Below are positions 34,824 through 44,183 of a DNA stretch of 64,000 nucleotides, piece by piece. Position numbers and translations under genes: made by a program. Position 1 is the stretch's first letter. Each line of letters starts with the position of its first letter. Source of the stretch: Chloroflexota bacterium. GTDB lineage: Bacteria > Chloroflexota > UBA11872 > VXOZ01. The notes under the pieces are model-generated. The model was not told the DNA's origin, made no database searches, and saw only the letters and a program-made list of their open reading frames with translations. The stretch covers positions 207,889 through 271,888 of the forward strand of contig JAAXIC010000031.1 of the NCBI GenBank assembly GCA_012270555.1. Direction: 5' to 3'.

Positions 34824-36815
34824 TTACTCATCCTTGGCAGTAGTCACCCACACCGGACTGCTCCACGCCTGGGCCACGCGGCCGTGGACGAGGTCGCGTT
34901 GGCGCACGCGGACGTAGTAGACGGCGCGGGCGGGCGGCGCGTCGTCGGTCCAGTCGAGACGGAAGTCTAGGGGAGCGCTACTGCCGGGGAACCACTCTTG
35001 GTGGACGACCTTGAACCCGTCATCCGGCCGGTCGAGGTCACCGCGGAGAATGTGAATCCAGCGCAGGGGGCCGGTGCCTAGCGCCTCTATGCGCACGTGC
35101 ACCGGCTGACCGGCGGCAACGGTGGTCTCACCGCCCATGTTTTCGCCATTCACCGCAAACTCCAGATAGATGCGCGAGCCGGTCGAGCCATAGGTGCGGC
35201 GGCTGCGAATTGCGTCAAAGGCCGCCTCGCGGGTGAGTGCCGGCGCCCACACCGCCATCGTGCCGTAGCCCTCTTTGCCCGGCTGCGCGCCGTGGTTGTC
35301 CGATGAGCCGATCACGCCCAGTTTGAGACCGGCGAGCCAGGCGTCCACGGTGTAGTTGCCGGGGTCGCCGGGGCCGTTGAAGGTAAAGTCGGAAACGTCC
35401 ATCGAAATGGGATGGTCCGGCGCGTACTCCTCACTGAGGCCGTGGGAAGAGTAGATTTCTATTGAGGGGCGAAAACGCGAATCGTCGATGCTCCAGTCGT
35501 GCTTCACGCCACTCCCCGGCCGCGCGAACCCGCCGGTATGGTGCGGTATGGTGAACATCTCGCCTGCCAGATTCTCGCGCTCTCCCCGTTGCCAGATCTC
35601 CTCTGGATTCTCCTCGTCTTGGTAGTGGAGCGGGCCCTCGCCGCCGCGGTAGTAGACGTTGTGGTGGCCCCAAGGCGCGCCGAAGCTCGCCTCATAGCCG
35701 AGGATCGTGGCGAACACGCCGGGCTCGTTCCACTTCTCCGTGTAGGCCACGTTCATTTGCCAATCATCCTGGCTCATGCTGCGCCGGTCGTTGTGGTCAG
35801 TGGCGCTATAGATGTCGAGCAGGGAAGCGTAACGCGCGTAGCGATAGTGGTCGTCCCGGGTGCCGGTGCCGTCCCAGGAATACTGGCTATGGGAGTGAAT
35901 ATCACCCCAGTAGACGCCACCAACGGGCGTTCCGTCCGCGCCCGTCGCAGCCGCAAGGACTTTGCTAGGATTGGAAAGGCCGTAGAGTCTCCCGTCATTG
36001 GAGGTCCCGCGCAGGCGCAGTACGCCCTCCTCTGTGGGCGTAATCTCGAACTCCCGGCAGCCCCACGTGACGTTGTCGCCCAGCTTGATGGGGTTCTGTG
36101 GGAGCGTCGCTGCACCAGATTCGACCACCAGATAGACAGCGGTCTCCGGCGCCGGGACCGGATTGTGAAATTCGTCCAGCGCCACCATGCGCACGCGCGC
36201 CGGCGTGCCGACAACTGTACGAGATTCAAGCACGATGAAGAGTTCTACCGGCGGACCGGGCTCATTGCTGAGCAATGGCAGGGCCGCATCCGGCAAGAGC
36301 GCGAATTCCCCGCCTCCTGCCGTGTCAACCGCCACGCGCACACGCTCCGGTGAACCCGTCCACAGCGGCGGCGTGAAGCCCCGGCCGCCCTGGCTCATGT
36401 CACCGTACACCACGTTGATGGTATCGCCCGCCCGCAGCGCACCTTCCGATACTGTCACCTGCACCGTCCACGAATAGCGACTGCCGGGCGGATAGCCCAC
36501 GTTGCGACGGTACGCCTTTGCATACTCTCCTTCACTAGCGTCAAGGACTTCATAGTGCAGGCGCACACCGGGCCGGTCGGTGTGTGCCGTTACGTAGAAC
36601 GGCGCCGTCGGGTCCACGCTCTGCAGGCGGCGGCCGGAGTTGCGCCACCACTGGTGCCAGCGCTCCGGCAGCGCCACTTGCAGCCCGCCGCCCGTAGCTA
36701 CGCCGTCACTGCCTACCGCATACGTCACTATCCACGTGCCCCAACTTCCCGCGCGGCCGTGGTTCGGTGAGATAGATACGGTACCAAGTTCTTGACAATC
36801 TTCAGAGGATCCCAT
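34824..36815 (-). CDS. DUF3604 / PHP-like metallohydrolase, paralogue 2
   Basis: This 663-residue protein is a divergent paralogue of the one at 30871-32763. The N-terminal 290 residues are beta-rich (GTVSISPNHGRAGSWGTWIV, ARVRMVALDEFHNPVPAPET). The catalytic half shows VYWGDIHSHSQYSWDG (about 301-316), IYSATDHND, FTIPHHTGGFA and LGVIGSSDNHGAQPGKEG, in the same order as paralogue 1. No signal peptide is visible. It lies 174 bases upstream of the CocE/NonD gene on the same strand. The pair may act on related but different substrates. Metal-dependent hydrolysis is inferred from the PHP-like motifs only. Confidence 0.82.
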   Translation of the reverse strand: MGSSEDCQELGTVSISPNHGRAGSWGTWIVTYAVGSDGVATGGGLQVALPERWHQWWRNSGRRLQSVDPTAPFYVTAHTDRPGVRLHYEVLDASEGEYAKAYRRNVGYPPGSRYSWTVQVTVSEGALRAGDTINVVYGDMSQGGRGFTPPLWTGSPERVRVAVDTAGGGEFALLPDAALPLLSNEPGPPVELFIVLESRTVVGTPARVRMVALDEFHNPVPAPETAVYLVVESGAATLPQNPIKLGDNVTWGCREFEITPTEEGVLRLRGTSNDGRLYGLSNPSKVLAAATGADGTPVGGVYWGDIHSHSQYSWDGTGTRDDHYRYARYASLLDIYSATDHNDRRSMSQDDWQMNVAYTEKWNEPGVFATILGYEASFGAPWGHHNVYYRGGEGPLHYQDEENPEEIWQRGERENLAGEMFTIPHHTGGFARPGSGVKHDWSIDDSRFRPSIEIYSSHGLSEEYAPDHPISMDVSDFTFNGPGDPGNYTVDAWLAGLKLGVIGSSDNHGAQPGKEGYGTMAVWAPALTREAAFDAIRSRRTYGSTGSRIYLEFAVNGENMGGETTVAAGQPVHVRIEALGTGPLRWIHILRGDLDRPDDGFKVVHQEWFPGSSAPLDFRLDWTDDAPPARAVYYVRVRQRDLVHGRVAQAWSSPVWVTTAKDE

Positions 36816-37025
36816 AGATTTCCACTTTCAATTGGCTGGTGCGACAGCGTGACAGGTTGCGCCTGCGCATGCGGCAACCGGAGATCTGAGATGCGGCCGC
36901 GCGCCATACCGCGTGACACTGGCGGCAAGGAATCGTGAAATCACGCAGGCGCACAGTCGCGAACGCATCAGCACAGCTCTGCTGCACTGCAATCGGTCCG
37001 GCTCGCGCAGGCTGTCGCACTTCAT

Positions 37026-37053
37026 TTGACACTTGTCAGGCATATAGCACAAT
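37026..37053 (+). promoter_or_regulatory. Promoter upstream of the aquaporin gene
   Basis: TTGACA (37026-37031, perfect consensus) is followed after 16 bases by CACAAT (37048-37053, four of six). Transcription would start near 37060. That is only a few bases before the GTG at 37064, so translation from that codon would be nearly leaderless; otherwise the true start lies downstream. Confidence 0.5.
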
Positions 37054-37063
37054 AGCAAGAGGA

Positions 37064-37816
37064 GTGACTGCATACAAGGTTCGTGCCGAGAGATGGCGAG
37101 TTCGTAGGGAAAGGTGGACCCTGGCAAAGACTACGCTCAAAGCGCTTGCCGCTGAATTCATCGGTACGTTCTGCTTCTTCTTCATCGGTGCGGGTGCCGT
37201 TGTCGCAGACGCTTTCATGGTCTCGCGGAGTAGCACCGGGCTGGGGCTCGTGGGAATCGCGCTCGCCAACGGTCTGGCGCTTGCCGCTTTGATTACGGCG
37301 TTGGGCGGGTTTTCAGGTGCGCACTTCAATCCGGCCGTTACCGTAGCGGCGTTGATCGGCCGCCAAGTCACCGCTGCGCAAGCCGGACTCTACATTCTGA
37401 CCCAACTGCTGGCAGCCGTGCTGGCGGGCTTTGCCTTGCGCGCGGTCTTTCCCACTGCAATCTGGAAGTCTGTCAATCTCGGTACCCCGGCCGTGGTTGA
37501 AGGCATATCGTTTGGCGCCGCCGTTCTCTTGGAAGCAATCCTTGCCTTCATTCTCGTCATCGTGATCTTCGGCGCCGCCCTGGACGCGCCCGCCGGCAAA
37601 GCGGGAGGATTTGCCATCGGCCTCACCGTTGCGGCGGCGATCCTCATGGGCGGGGCACTGACCGGAGCAGCGATGAACCCGGCGCGCACGTTTGGTCCAG
37701 CGGTGGCGGCCAACTTCTGGGAAAATCACCTGGTATATTGGATCGGCCCCCTAAGCGGCGCAATCGTTGCAGGCCTCATCTATAGCCGTTTCTTCATGGC
37801 ACCGAGGACAGATTGA
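37064..37816 (+). CDS. Aquaporin / MIP family channel
   Basis: A six-segment MIP-family channel for water or small uncharged solutes. Both pore signatures are present: GAHFNPAVTVAALIG in the first half and GAAMNPARTFGPAVAANFWE in the second, with ALAAEFIGTFCFFFIGAGAV as first membrane segment. The shorter loops and the aromatic residues favour a water-selective AqpZ-like pore over a glycerol facilitator. No ATG is available before the first helix: GTG at 37064 is used here (250 residues), while CTG at 37121, just after AAAGGTGG, is possible. The gene is divergent from the DUF3604 paralogue 2. Confidence 0.9.
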   Translation: MTAYKVRAERWRVRRERWTLAKTTLKALAAEFIGTFCFFFIGAGAVVADAFMVSRSSTGLGLVGIALANGLALAALITALGGFSGAHFNPAVTVAALIGRQVTAAQAGLYILTQLLAAVLAGFALRAVFPTAIWKSVNLGTPAVVEGISFGAAVLLEAILAFILVIVIFGAALDAPAGKAGGFAIGLTVAAAILMGGALTGAAMNPARTFGPAVAANFWENHLVYWIGPLSGAIVAGLIYSRFFMAPRTD

Positions 37817-37927
37817 AGTCCGCTGCGAGTATGGTGAGCGCTATGTGGTAAAATCCTTGTCAAGGAATTTTGTGAATTGCCGCACAAGTGTTTTGTGATG
37901 ACGGTCGTCGGAGGGTAGAGGTGACGC

Positions 37928-39547
37928 ATGGAAGTCCAGGCAACTGCGGAAAGAGCATCGCCTACGAAGCAAGCGGAAACGCAGCGGCGCATCGTCATTT
38001 ACGACACGACACTACGTGACGGCGCCCAGGCAGAAGGGCTTTCCTTCGCCGCTGCCGACAAACTCAAGATTGCCCGGCGCTTGGATGAGCTTGGGATTCA
38101 CTATGTTGAGGGCGGTTATCCCGGCTCAAACCCCAAGGACCAGGAGTTCTTCCGCCTGGCGCAAGACATCGAGTGGAAGAATATCACAATTACGGCCTTT
38201 GGCAGCACGCGGCATAAGTCTACGAATGTGGAAGACGATCCCGGCGTGAAGGCGCTTATCGGCACCGGCACCCGCGCCGTCTGCATCGTGGGCAAGGCGT
38301 GGGACCACCACGTTACCGCCGTGCTCGATACGACTCTAGAAAACAATCTGGCAATGATCGGCGAGACCATTGCCTATCTCAAGCGCCATGGCCTTGAGGT
38401 CTTCTTCGACGCGGAGCACTTCTTCGATGGGTATCGCGCCAATTCTGACTATGCTATGGCGGCCTTGAGTGCTGCTAGCGAGGCCGGTGCGGACTGCCTC
38501 GTGTTGTGCGACACAAACGGCGGCAGCGTGCCGAACGATGTCAGAAATGTGACCCGGCGCGTTGTCACCGAGTTCGATGTGCCCGTCGGAATCCACGTGC
38601 ACAATGACGCCGACCTGGCTACCGCCAATACCCTGGCGGCGGTGGAGTGCGGCACTTCGCACGTCCAGGGTACGGTGAATGGTGTCGGTGAACGCTGCGG
38701 CAATGCCAATCTCTGCGCAGTGATTCCTAATTTGCAACTAAAGCTGGGGTACTCGATAATTCAACCCGATCAATTGCAGCATCTCTCCGATGCGGCGCGG
38801 TATGTGAGCGAGATTGCCAATATGGCGCTCAACCCGTTCATGCCGTACGTTGGACACTCCGCCTTTGCCCACAAGGCCGGCTACCACGCCGACGGCATGG
38901 CGAAGAGCCAGATTGCGTATCAGCACGTCGATCCCGCGCTCGTCGGCAACGAAATGCGCGTGCTCATTTCTGAATTGAGTGGACGCAGCAGTGTGCTTTC
39001 GCGCGCCGAGCGGCTGGGTCTACGGCTGTCGCGCCAGAGTGAAGACCTGCATGGCTTGGTGGAAGAGATCAAGGATTTGGAGCAGCGCGGATTTCAGTTC
39101 GAGGGCGCCGAGGCGTCGTTCGAGCTGCTTATCAAGCGACGCCAGCCGGACTACGCGCCGCCATTTACGCTCTTGGATTTCCTCGTGTTAGTGGAGACGC
39201 GCGGCGGTCGGAGCATCCTCTCGGAGGCTACGGTAAAGATACAGGTCGGCGATGAGGTGCAGCATACCGCGGCGGAGGGTAACGGCCCGGTCAATGCGCT
39301 GGACACCGCCATGCGCAAGGCGCTAGTTTCCGCGTATCCGCAACTTGAGCAGGTGCGGCTCCTCGACTATAAGGTGCGCGTGCTTGATGAAAGCAGCGCC
39401 ACCGCGGCGGGCGTGCGCGTGATGATCGAGAGCACCAACGGTCACACCGAGTGGAGCACCGTGGGCAGTTCTACGAACATCATTGAAGCCAGCTACTCGG
39501 CGCTGGCCGATTCCTTGGAATACGCCATCCTCGTGACAGACCAATAG
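37928..39547 (+). CDS. cimA: Citramalate synthase CimA
   Basis: CimA condenses pyruvate with acetyl-CoA to (R)-citramalate, the entry to the threonine-independent isoleucine pathway. The 539 residues start with the HMGL-like barrel IVIYDTTLRDGAQAEGLSF, have FFDAEHFFDGYRANSDYAM, the metal motif GIHVHNDADLATANTLAAVE and GTVNGVGERCGNANLC, and a C-terminal LeuA-type allosteric dimer domain (VRLLDYKVRVLDESSATAAG). These fit CimA better than isopropylmalate synthase because of the FFDAEHFFDG phrase and length. GAGGTG lies close before the ATG. Feedback by isoleucine is expected through the C-domain. Confidence 0.93.
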   Translation: MEVQATAERASPTKQAETQRRIVIYDTTLRDGAQAEGLSFAAADKLKIARRLDELGIHYVEGGYPGSNPKDQEFFRLAQDIEWKNITITAFGSTRHKSTNVEDDPGVKALIGTGTRAVCIVGKAWDHHVTAVLDTTLENNLAMIGETIAYLKRHGLEVFFDAEHFFDGYRANSDYAMAALSAASEAGADCLVLCDTNGGSVPNDVRNVTRRVVTEFDVPVGIHVHNDADLATANTLAAVECGTSHVQGTVNGVGERCGNANLCAVIPNLQLKLGYSIIQPDQLQHLSDAARYVSEIANMALNPFMPYVGHSAFAHKAGYHADGMAKSQIAYQHVDPALVGNEMRVLISELSGRSSVLSRAERLGLRLSRQSEDLHGLVEEIKDLEQRGFQFEGAEASFELLIKRRQPDYAPPFTLLDFLVLVETRGGRSILSEATVKIQVGDEVQHTAAEGNGPVNALDTAMRKALVSAYPQLEQVRLLDYKVRVLDESSATAAGVRVMIESTNGHTEWSTVGSSTNIIEASYSALADSLEYAILVTDQ

Positions 39548-39568
39548 CCTCAGTACCAGGGCAGTCGC

Positions 39569-41200
39569 ATGTCACCGATTGCTGGCAGCCTCACGACAGG
39601 ACCGGGCCCGGAGGCCAAAGAGACCTTCGATCTGGTCGTCTACGGCGGCACGTCGGCCGGCGTCGCGGCCGCCGTCCAAGCCAGCCGGATGGGCCGGTCG
39701 GTGGTGCTTGTCGCTCCGGAGCGCCATCTCGGCGGTCTCTCTGCCAGCGGCCTCGGTTACACCGATACCGGCGACAAGTCCGTAATCGGCGGCCTCGCCC
39801 GCGAGTTCTACCACCGCATCTGGGAGCACTACGAGTCCCCCGCTGCCTGGAAGTGGCAGCAGCGCGCGGAATACGGCAACCAGGGCCAAGGCACGCCCGC
39901 TGTCGACGGCGAGCAACGGACGATGTGGATATTTGAGCCCCATGTTGCGGAGAAGGTCTTCGAGGGCTTCGTCACAGAGCACAGCATCGACGTGCGGCGT
40001 AACACATGGCTGGACCGCGAAAACGGAGTGGTCCTTCAAGACGGCCGCATCCGCAGTATCACGACCGTCAGCGGGTCAACCTTCGTGGGCACAGCCTTTA
40101 TCGACGCGACCTACGAGGGAGACCTCATGGCGGCAGCCGGCGTCTCGTACAAGGTCGGACGTGAAGGAACCAAAGCATTCGGCGAGGAATGGGCAGGCGT
40201 GCAAAAGGCCGCCCGCCACCACGGCCACCACTTTCCCGATGGAGTGGACCCCTATCGCGTCCCCGGCGATCCGTCGAGTGGTCTGCTGCCGCGCATCAGC
40301 CCGGCACCACCGGGCGCAGACGGGCAGGGGGATCGCCGGATCCAGGCCTACGGCTTCCGGCTGTGCCTCACCAAGGTGCCCGAGAACCGCGTGCCCTTCG
40401 CCAAGCCGGCCGACTACGACCCGCAGCAGTACGAACTGCTTCTCCGGGTTCTCGACACGGGCTGGCGGGAAACCTTCCGCAAGTTCGACCCAATTCCGAA
40501 CGCCAAAGTAGATGCGAACAACCACGGTCCTTTCAGCACGGACAACATCGGGATGAACTACGCGTATCCGGAAGGTTCCTACGCGGTCCGGGAGCAGATC
40601 GTGCGGGAGCACGTGAGCTACCAGCAGGGATTGCTCTATTTCCTCGCCAACGATCCCCGCGTGCCACGGGACGTCCGCGCTGAGTTTGCCCAGTGGGGAC
40701 TTGCCCGTGACGAATTCACCGACAACGGGAACTGGCCCCACCGGATTTACGTCCGGGAAGCGCGCCGGCTGGATGGAGAATTCGTCATGACTGAGCACGA
40801 GTGCCTCGCCAAACGGGAAGTGCCGCAGCCGGTCGGGATGGGCTCATACGTTATGGATTCGCATAACGTGCAGCGCTACGTCACGGACAAGGGATACGTT
40901 CAGAACGAAGGGGACATCGGCGTGAAGCCGTTGCGCCCGTACGGCATCGCCTACGGGTCGTTGACACCGCAACGGGAGGAAGCGAAGAACCTGCTCGTCC
41001 CGGTCTGCGTCTCCTCGTCCCACATCGCCTATGGCTCGATCCGCATGGAACCGGTGTTCATGATCCTGGGGCAGTCCGCCGCGACGGCGGCGGCAATCGC
41101 CATCCAGCACGGCATCCCCGTTCAGGACATCGACTACGCAGAGTTGCGCGCCCGGCTGACCCGGGACGGCCAGATTTTGGAATTCACGCCCGCGGCATGA
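39569..41200 (+). CDS. FAD-dependent oxidoreductase (FAD_oxidored family)
   Basis: The 543-residue flavoprotein begins FDLVVYGGTSAGVAAAVQAS with a Rossmann dinucleotide motif (GGTSAG variant), followed by APERHLGGLSASGLGYTD, a mid-segment TAFIDATYEGDLMAAAGVSY, and the C-terminal ICVSSSHIAYGSIRMEP-like region (VCVSSSHIAYGSIRMEPVFM). This is the PF12831-type FAD_oxidored family, often found beside carbohydrate catabolic genes; substrates are mostly unknown. There is no export signal. It starts 21 bases after cimA on the same strand, so co-transcription is likely, yet no functional link to isoleucine synthesis is evident. Confidence 0.88.
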   Translation: MSPIAGSLTTGPGPEAKETFDLVVYGGTSAGVAAAVQASRMGRSVVLVAPERHLGGLSASGLGYTDTGDKSVIGGLAREFYHRIWEHYESPAAWKWQQRAEYGNQGQGTPAVDGEQRTMWIFEPHVAEKVFEGFVTEHSIDVRRNTWLDRENGVVLQDGRIRSITTVSGSTFVGTAFIDATYEGDLMAAAGVSYKVGREGTKAFGEEWAGVQKAARHHGHHFPDGVDPYRVPGDPSSGLLPRISPAPPGADGQGDRRIQAYGFRLCLTKVPENRVPFAKPADYDPQQYELLLRVLDTGWRETFRKFDPIPNAKVDANNHGPFSTDNIGMNYAYPEGSYAVREQIVREHVSYQQGLLYFLANDPRVPRDVRAEFAQWGLARDEFTDNGNWPHRIYVREARRLDGEFVMTEHECLAKREVPQPVGMGSYVMDSHNVQRYVTDKGYVQNEGDIGVKPLRPYGIAYGSLTPQREEAKNLLVPVCVSSSHIAYGSIRMEPVFMILGQSAATAAAIAIQHGIPVQDIDYAELRARLTRDGQILEFTPAA

Positions 41201-41279
41201 CCGGACCGGCGGGCTGTCCTATGCTGCGCCCGGAGCGGGTTTGCCAAGTTGGCTCTCTAGGGACAGCAGGTCGCCTACC

Positions 41280-42494
41280 TTACGGAGCAGGAGCACTGGT
41301 GGTTTGCTGCATGCGCGCCACCCACTGCTCCGGTGCGTTGATCTCAGCCAGCGTAGGCATGGCGTGTTCAGATTCCCACACGCGGTTGAGAAACGGCATG
41401 CTCTCTTCACTGACAACGTGCCGCACAAAGCGCTCGCCGAGACGGTATTGCGCAAGTTTGAGGTCGAAGCCCAGCAGCCGCATGAGCGCGCGTTCCAGGG
41501 AACCGCGTTTGCGCTCATCCAGTCGTTTCCGCATGGCGGGAAAACCGGATATGAGTTGTTCGCCGAGCTCATCCATTATGTAGTTGCTGTACCCCTCCAC
41601 GAGGCTCATCACGCCTTGCACGCGCACGAGCATTTCCCGCTGCTCCGGCGTTGCGAGAAGCCCCATCAACCCACCGAGTCGCTCGCGATCGTCTTTTGCC
41701 TCAGCTCCAGGCAGCAACATCGCGCGCAGCGGGTGTTGGGATTCACGGAGCAGTTCGCGGAAGCTCTCGACGTACGACTCGATCAGGCTGCCAAGATAGC
41801 CTGCCAGCCACGGCGCCACCTGAAACTGAATTGCGTGGGTAGTCTCATGCAGCGCAATCCAGAGCCGGAATGCATCCGGCGGGATTTCCAGCCGTTGCTG
41901 CAAGCGGCGAATGTTGGGTTCTACAAAGTAGATGCGGCTTGACGGCTCAGAATTTGTGCTTTCCTCGGTAGTGGGCGGCGCTAAGAACGGCATGTCGAAT
42001 TGCCCCAAGACATTCCGGGAAAGAAATCCCAGCACTATGCCCATTTGCGCGGAGAGCGTGAGTTGCATGCTGCCGTGGGCGAGCCGGAACAGCGTACTGC
42101 TATTCGTGCCAACGCTGTCGAGATACACGTCTTCCAAGGGTTGCAACAAGCGTTGTACGGTGCCGAGATTGCGCTGAACCCAAAGAGGGCGATCCAACAC
42201 TTCTACTTCATGAGTATTGGAGGACGTGGAAAGTTGAATAAAGGGGATAATCTGGTCGTGGCTGAGGCGCACGAGCGCCTGATAGTCTTCAAGCAGAGCA
42301 GTTCTCGCTTGCGCCGGCAGCACACTATCGGGGTTGCGAGCGGCTATGCGGTGCGCAATGCGCTCGGCACGCTGCCAATTGATGATGTCCGGCTGTACGC
42401 GCGCGGCAATTCTGCGGGCAACAAGATATCCGCCGCTGAGGAGGAGGCCGAGTGCGGCGCCGAGGAGCGCGGCCTTTTGCTGGTCGCGCGTCAC
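41280..42494 (-). CDS. Zinc-dependent metalloprotease, DUF2342 family
   Basis: The 404-residue protein has an N-terminal hydrophobic segment (LLGAALGLLLSGGYLVARRI), a helical body, and the zinc motif RLWIALHETTHAIQFQVAPW containing HETTH, followed by VMSLVEGYSNYIMDELGE with a likely third ligand. This is the family annotated as zinc-dependent metalloprotease or coenzyme-F420-associated protein, found mostly in Actinobacteria and Chloroflexota. The start is GTG. No F420 genes are adjacent. Substrate unknown; the N-terminal segment suggests membrane association. Confidence 0.88.
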   Translation of the reverse strand: MTRDQQKAALLGAALGLLLSGGYLVARRIAARVQPDIINWQRAERIAHRIAARNPDSVLPAQARTALLEDYQALVRLSHDQIIPFIQLSTSSNTHEVEVLDRPLWVQRNLGTVQRLLQPLEDVYLDSVGTNSSTLFRLAHGSMQLTLSAQMGIVLGFLSRNVLGQFDMPFLAPPTTEESTNSEPSSRIYFVEPNIRRLQQRLEIPPDAFRLWIALHETTHAIQFQVAPWLAGYLGSLIESYVESFRELLRESQHPLRAMLLPGAEAKDDRERLGGLMGLLATPEQREMLVRVQGVMSLVEGYSNYIMDELGEQLISGFPAMRKRLDERKRGSLERALMRLLGFDLKLAQYRLGERFVRHVVSEESMPFLNRVWESEHAMPTLAEINAPEQWVARMQQTTSAPAP

Positions 42495-42604
42495 TGTACC
42501 ACCATACGTTGCGCCACTATGCGTGGCACGTATCTTGGGCGCTCTTTAGTGCTGTTGCTGGGTACCAATACAGCCTCCCCTGCGTGGCGCGCTCCTAAAT
42601 ATAG

Positions 42605-42629
42605 CATACCCGCGCTGAGCGCGGGTATG
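42605..42629 (-). terminator. Hairpin downstream of the DUF5069 gene
   Basis: CATACCCGCGC-TGA-GCGCGGGTATG is a perfect 11-base-pair stem with a three-base loop, about 100 bases past the DUF5069 stop. On the minus strand it is followed by CTATATTTAGG, a weak T-rich run. It may end the two-gene kinase-like/DUF5069 transcript, and insulate the metalloprotease gene. Confidence 0.5.
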
Positions 42630-42730
42630 TGATTCCTTTCCCAGCCGCTGCCGGCAAATCGCATTTACTAGCGGCCAGCCGACAAAACGCGGCGCATAGC
42701 TCCGCGAAACGTCCCAACCATGATTGCGGT

Positions 42731-43000
42731 TCAGGTGGGAGTTGCCACGGTCTCCTTGCCGGAGGCGGCTTTCACCTTGGCGGCCAACTCACTGTCCGTC
42801 CCGGCTTCAACCGCAATCTGCATAAACTCCTCCGAACTCATGCTCAGATCGCGTAAGACCTGCTGATCCATGGGGCACGGATAGATGTACTCGCCAATGT
42901 AGCCGCCATGCTGCGCGCGCGCTTTGTCGGCCATCCGGCCAACCCATTCGAGTCCATCGATCACGAGTTCGCGTCCACGCGGCTTCCATTCCTCTGCCAT
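42731..43000 (-). CDS. DUF5069-like small protein
   Basis: An 89-residue soluble protein with the phrases PRGRELVIDGLEWVGRMADKA, GGYIGEYIYPCPMDQQVL and SEEFMQIAVEAGTDSELAAK, which resemble DUF5069-domain proteins of unknown function. The ATG at 43000 is preceded by AAGGAG at six bases, a strong ribosome site; an ATG at 43024 overlaps the stop of the upstream gene but lacks such a site. It is probably co-transcribed with the phosphotransferase gene upstream. The family assignment is from memory of the motif pattern and should be treated as moderate. Confidence 0.75.
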   Translation of the reverse strand: MAEEWKPRGRELVIDGLEWVGRMADKARAQHGGYIGEYIYPCPMDQQVLRDLSMSSEEFMQIAVEAGTDSELAAKVKAASGKETVATPT

Positions 43001-43020
43001 CGGTCTCTCCTTCCTCGATG

Positions 43021-44061
43021 TCATTCAGTTAACTCGTTCGCAAATACTGTGGCCAACAACGAGCGTACCGGCTCCGCAGGTGTCTTGCACGCTAACGGGA
43101 AGAGCGCCAGTCGCAACGCTTGCCGCAGTCTTTGCCCCAATAACCTGTCTTGGGACGGTAGCGTTCCAAGCTTCCCGTCGAGCAGCAACCGCGCTGCCTC
43201 GCTCCACAGCACCAAGTGATGCATATCCAACTGTGCGCTATCAATGCATCCACTCTCAACGTACCACCGCTCTTCGCCGTAGGTCAAGAGGGACAGGGGA
43301 AGGATGCCGGGCGTGTTTGCGCCAAGATACGCGGCGTACTGTGCCAGCCGCGCTTCCGGCCAGTCGAGGCCAATGACGGCAAAATCGAGAAACCATACTT
43401 GCGCGCCGTCCGTGAGCACATTGCGGGGCGTACAATCGCGGCCACCAAATGTCAGGCAACCGTCACACAGAGAGTCCGTCACGACGTTCCATGCCGCTTG
43501 CAACGCAGATGTCCAGCCCTTTGGCACTGCGAGATTGCAATGATCCGCGAACCGCAGGTACGTTTCCGGCGCGCTCCGGCAGCGCTCGCGCACTTCCGCT
43601 TGGCGGCGCTGCGGCTCGCCGGTTGTGCGGAGCGGGAGCCGTTCGGCGATGCCGACACATGCCGTTTCAAGGGCAGCGCAGCCGCGCAGCAAGCTTTGGG
43701 CTAACGTGTGCAGCGCGTGTTCCTTCCGCGGCTGAGAGACGTTTGCTGCAGAAATCGCCGCTGCAAGTGTGCGCTGTCCTACCCATTCTGAAGTCAATAC
43801 CCCCAAATGGGGGTCCCACTGGAGCGGTCGCGCGACTGGCGCGCCAAGAGTGTGCAGCATTTTAAGCACGCCAAATTCGACCTCTCCCGCCCCGGCGTGC
43901 ACATGTTTCTTGACCGCAATCTGTTTGCCGGAAGCAAAGATCGCATGCCAAACCGCTGCATCCTGGGCGCCTCCTCCCGGCACCGGGCGCAACGATTGGA
44001 GCGGACCCAGCGACGATTCCAGGTACTGCTGCAAGGCTCGGGCAAAATCGCTTGCGGGCAT
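43021..44061 (-). CDS. Aminoglycoside phosphotransferase-like kinase-fold protein
   Basis: The 346-residue protein has the APH/choline-kinase layout: a lysine in GKQIAVKKHVHAG, an acidic partner in the N-lobe (GEVEFGVLKMLHTLGAPVA), a hinge-like TSEWVGQRTL, a catalytic loop CLTFGGRDCTPRNVLTDG and a metal loop WFLDFAVIGLDWPEARLA. The catalytic loop keeps Asp and Asn of the HxDxxxxN pattern but replaces the leading His with Gly. Such proteins phosphorylate small molecules, so this may be a metabolite kinase; antibiotic resistance is not implied. It precedes the DUF5069 gene by 20 bases. Confidence 0.75.
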   Translation of the reverse strand: MPASDFARALQQYLESSLGPLQSLRPVPGGGAQDAAVWHAIFASGKQIAVKKHVHAGAGEVEFGVLKMLHTLGAPVARPLQWDPHLGVLTSEWVGQRTLAAAISAANVSQPRKEHALHTLAQSLLRGCAALETACVGIAERLPLRTTGEPQRRQAEVRERCRSAPETYLRFADHCNLAVPKGWTSALQAAWNVVTDSLCDGCLTFGGRDCTPRNVLTDGAQVWFLDFAVIGLDWPEARLAQYAAYLGANTPGILPLSLLTYGEERWYVESGCIDSAQLDMHHLVLWSEAARLLLDGKLGTLPSQDRLLGQRLRQALRLALFPLACKTPAEPVRSLLATVFANELTE

Positions 44062-44183
44062 CTGAGCTACCTTGATCTGCTACTGGCTGCGCAAGTCTAC
44101 GGACCGCCAACTCAGAGAGGTTTTTGAGTTGGAAAGCAAGGGGTCTTGTGAAACGTAAGCGCGGAAAAGAGAGTTCCCGTCTT

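Noticed and set aside
43021-44061. Antibiotic resistance (aminoglycoside phosphotransferase)
   Set aside because: Only the kinase fold is supported; the catalytic loop is atypical and the context is housekeeping.
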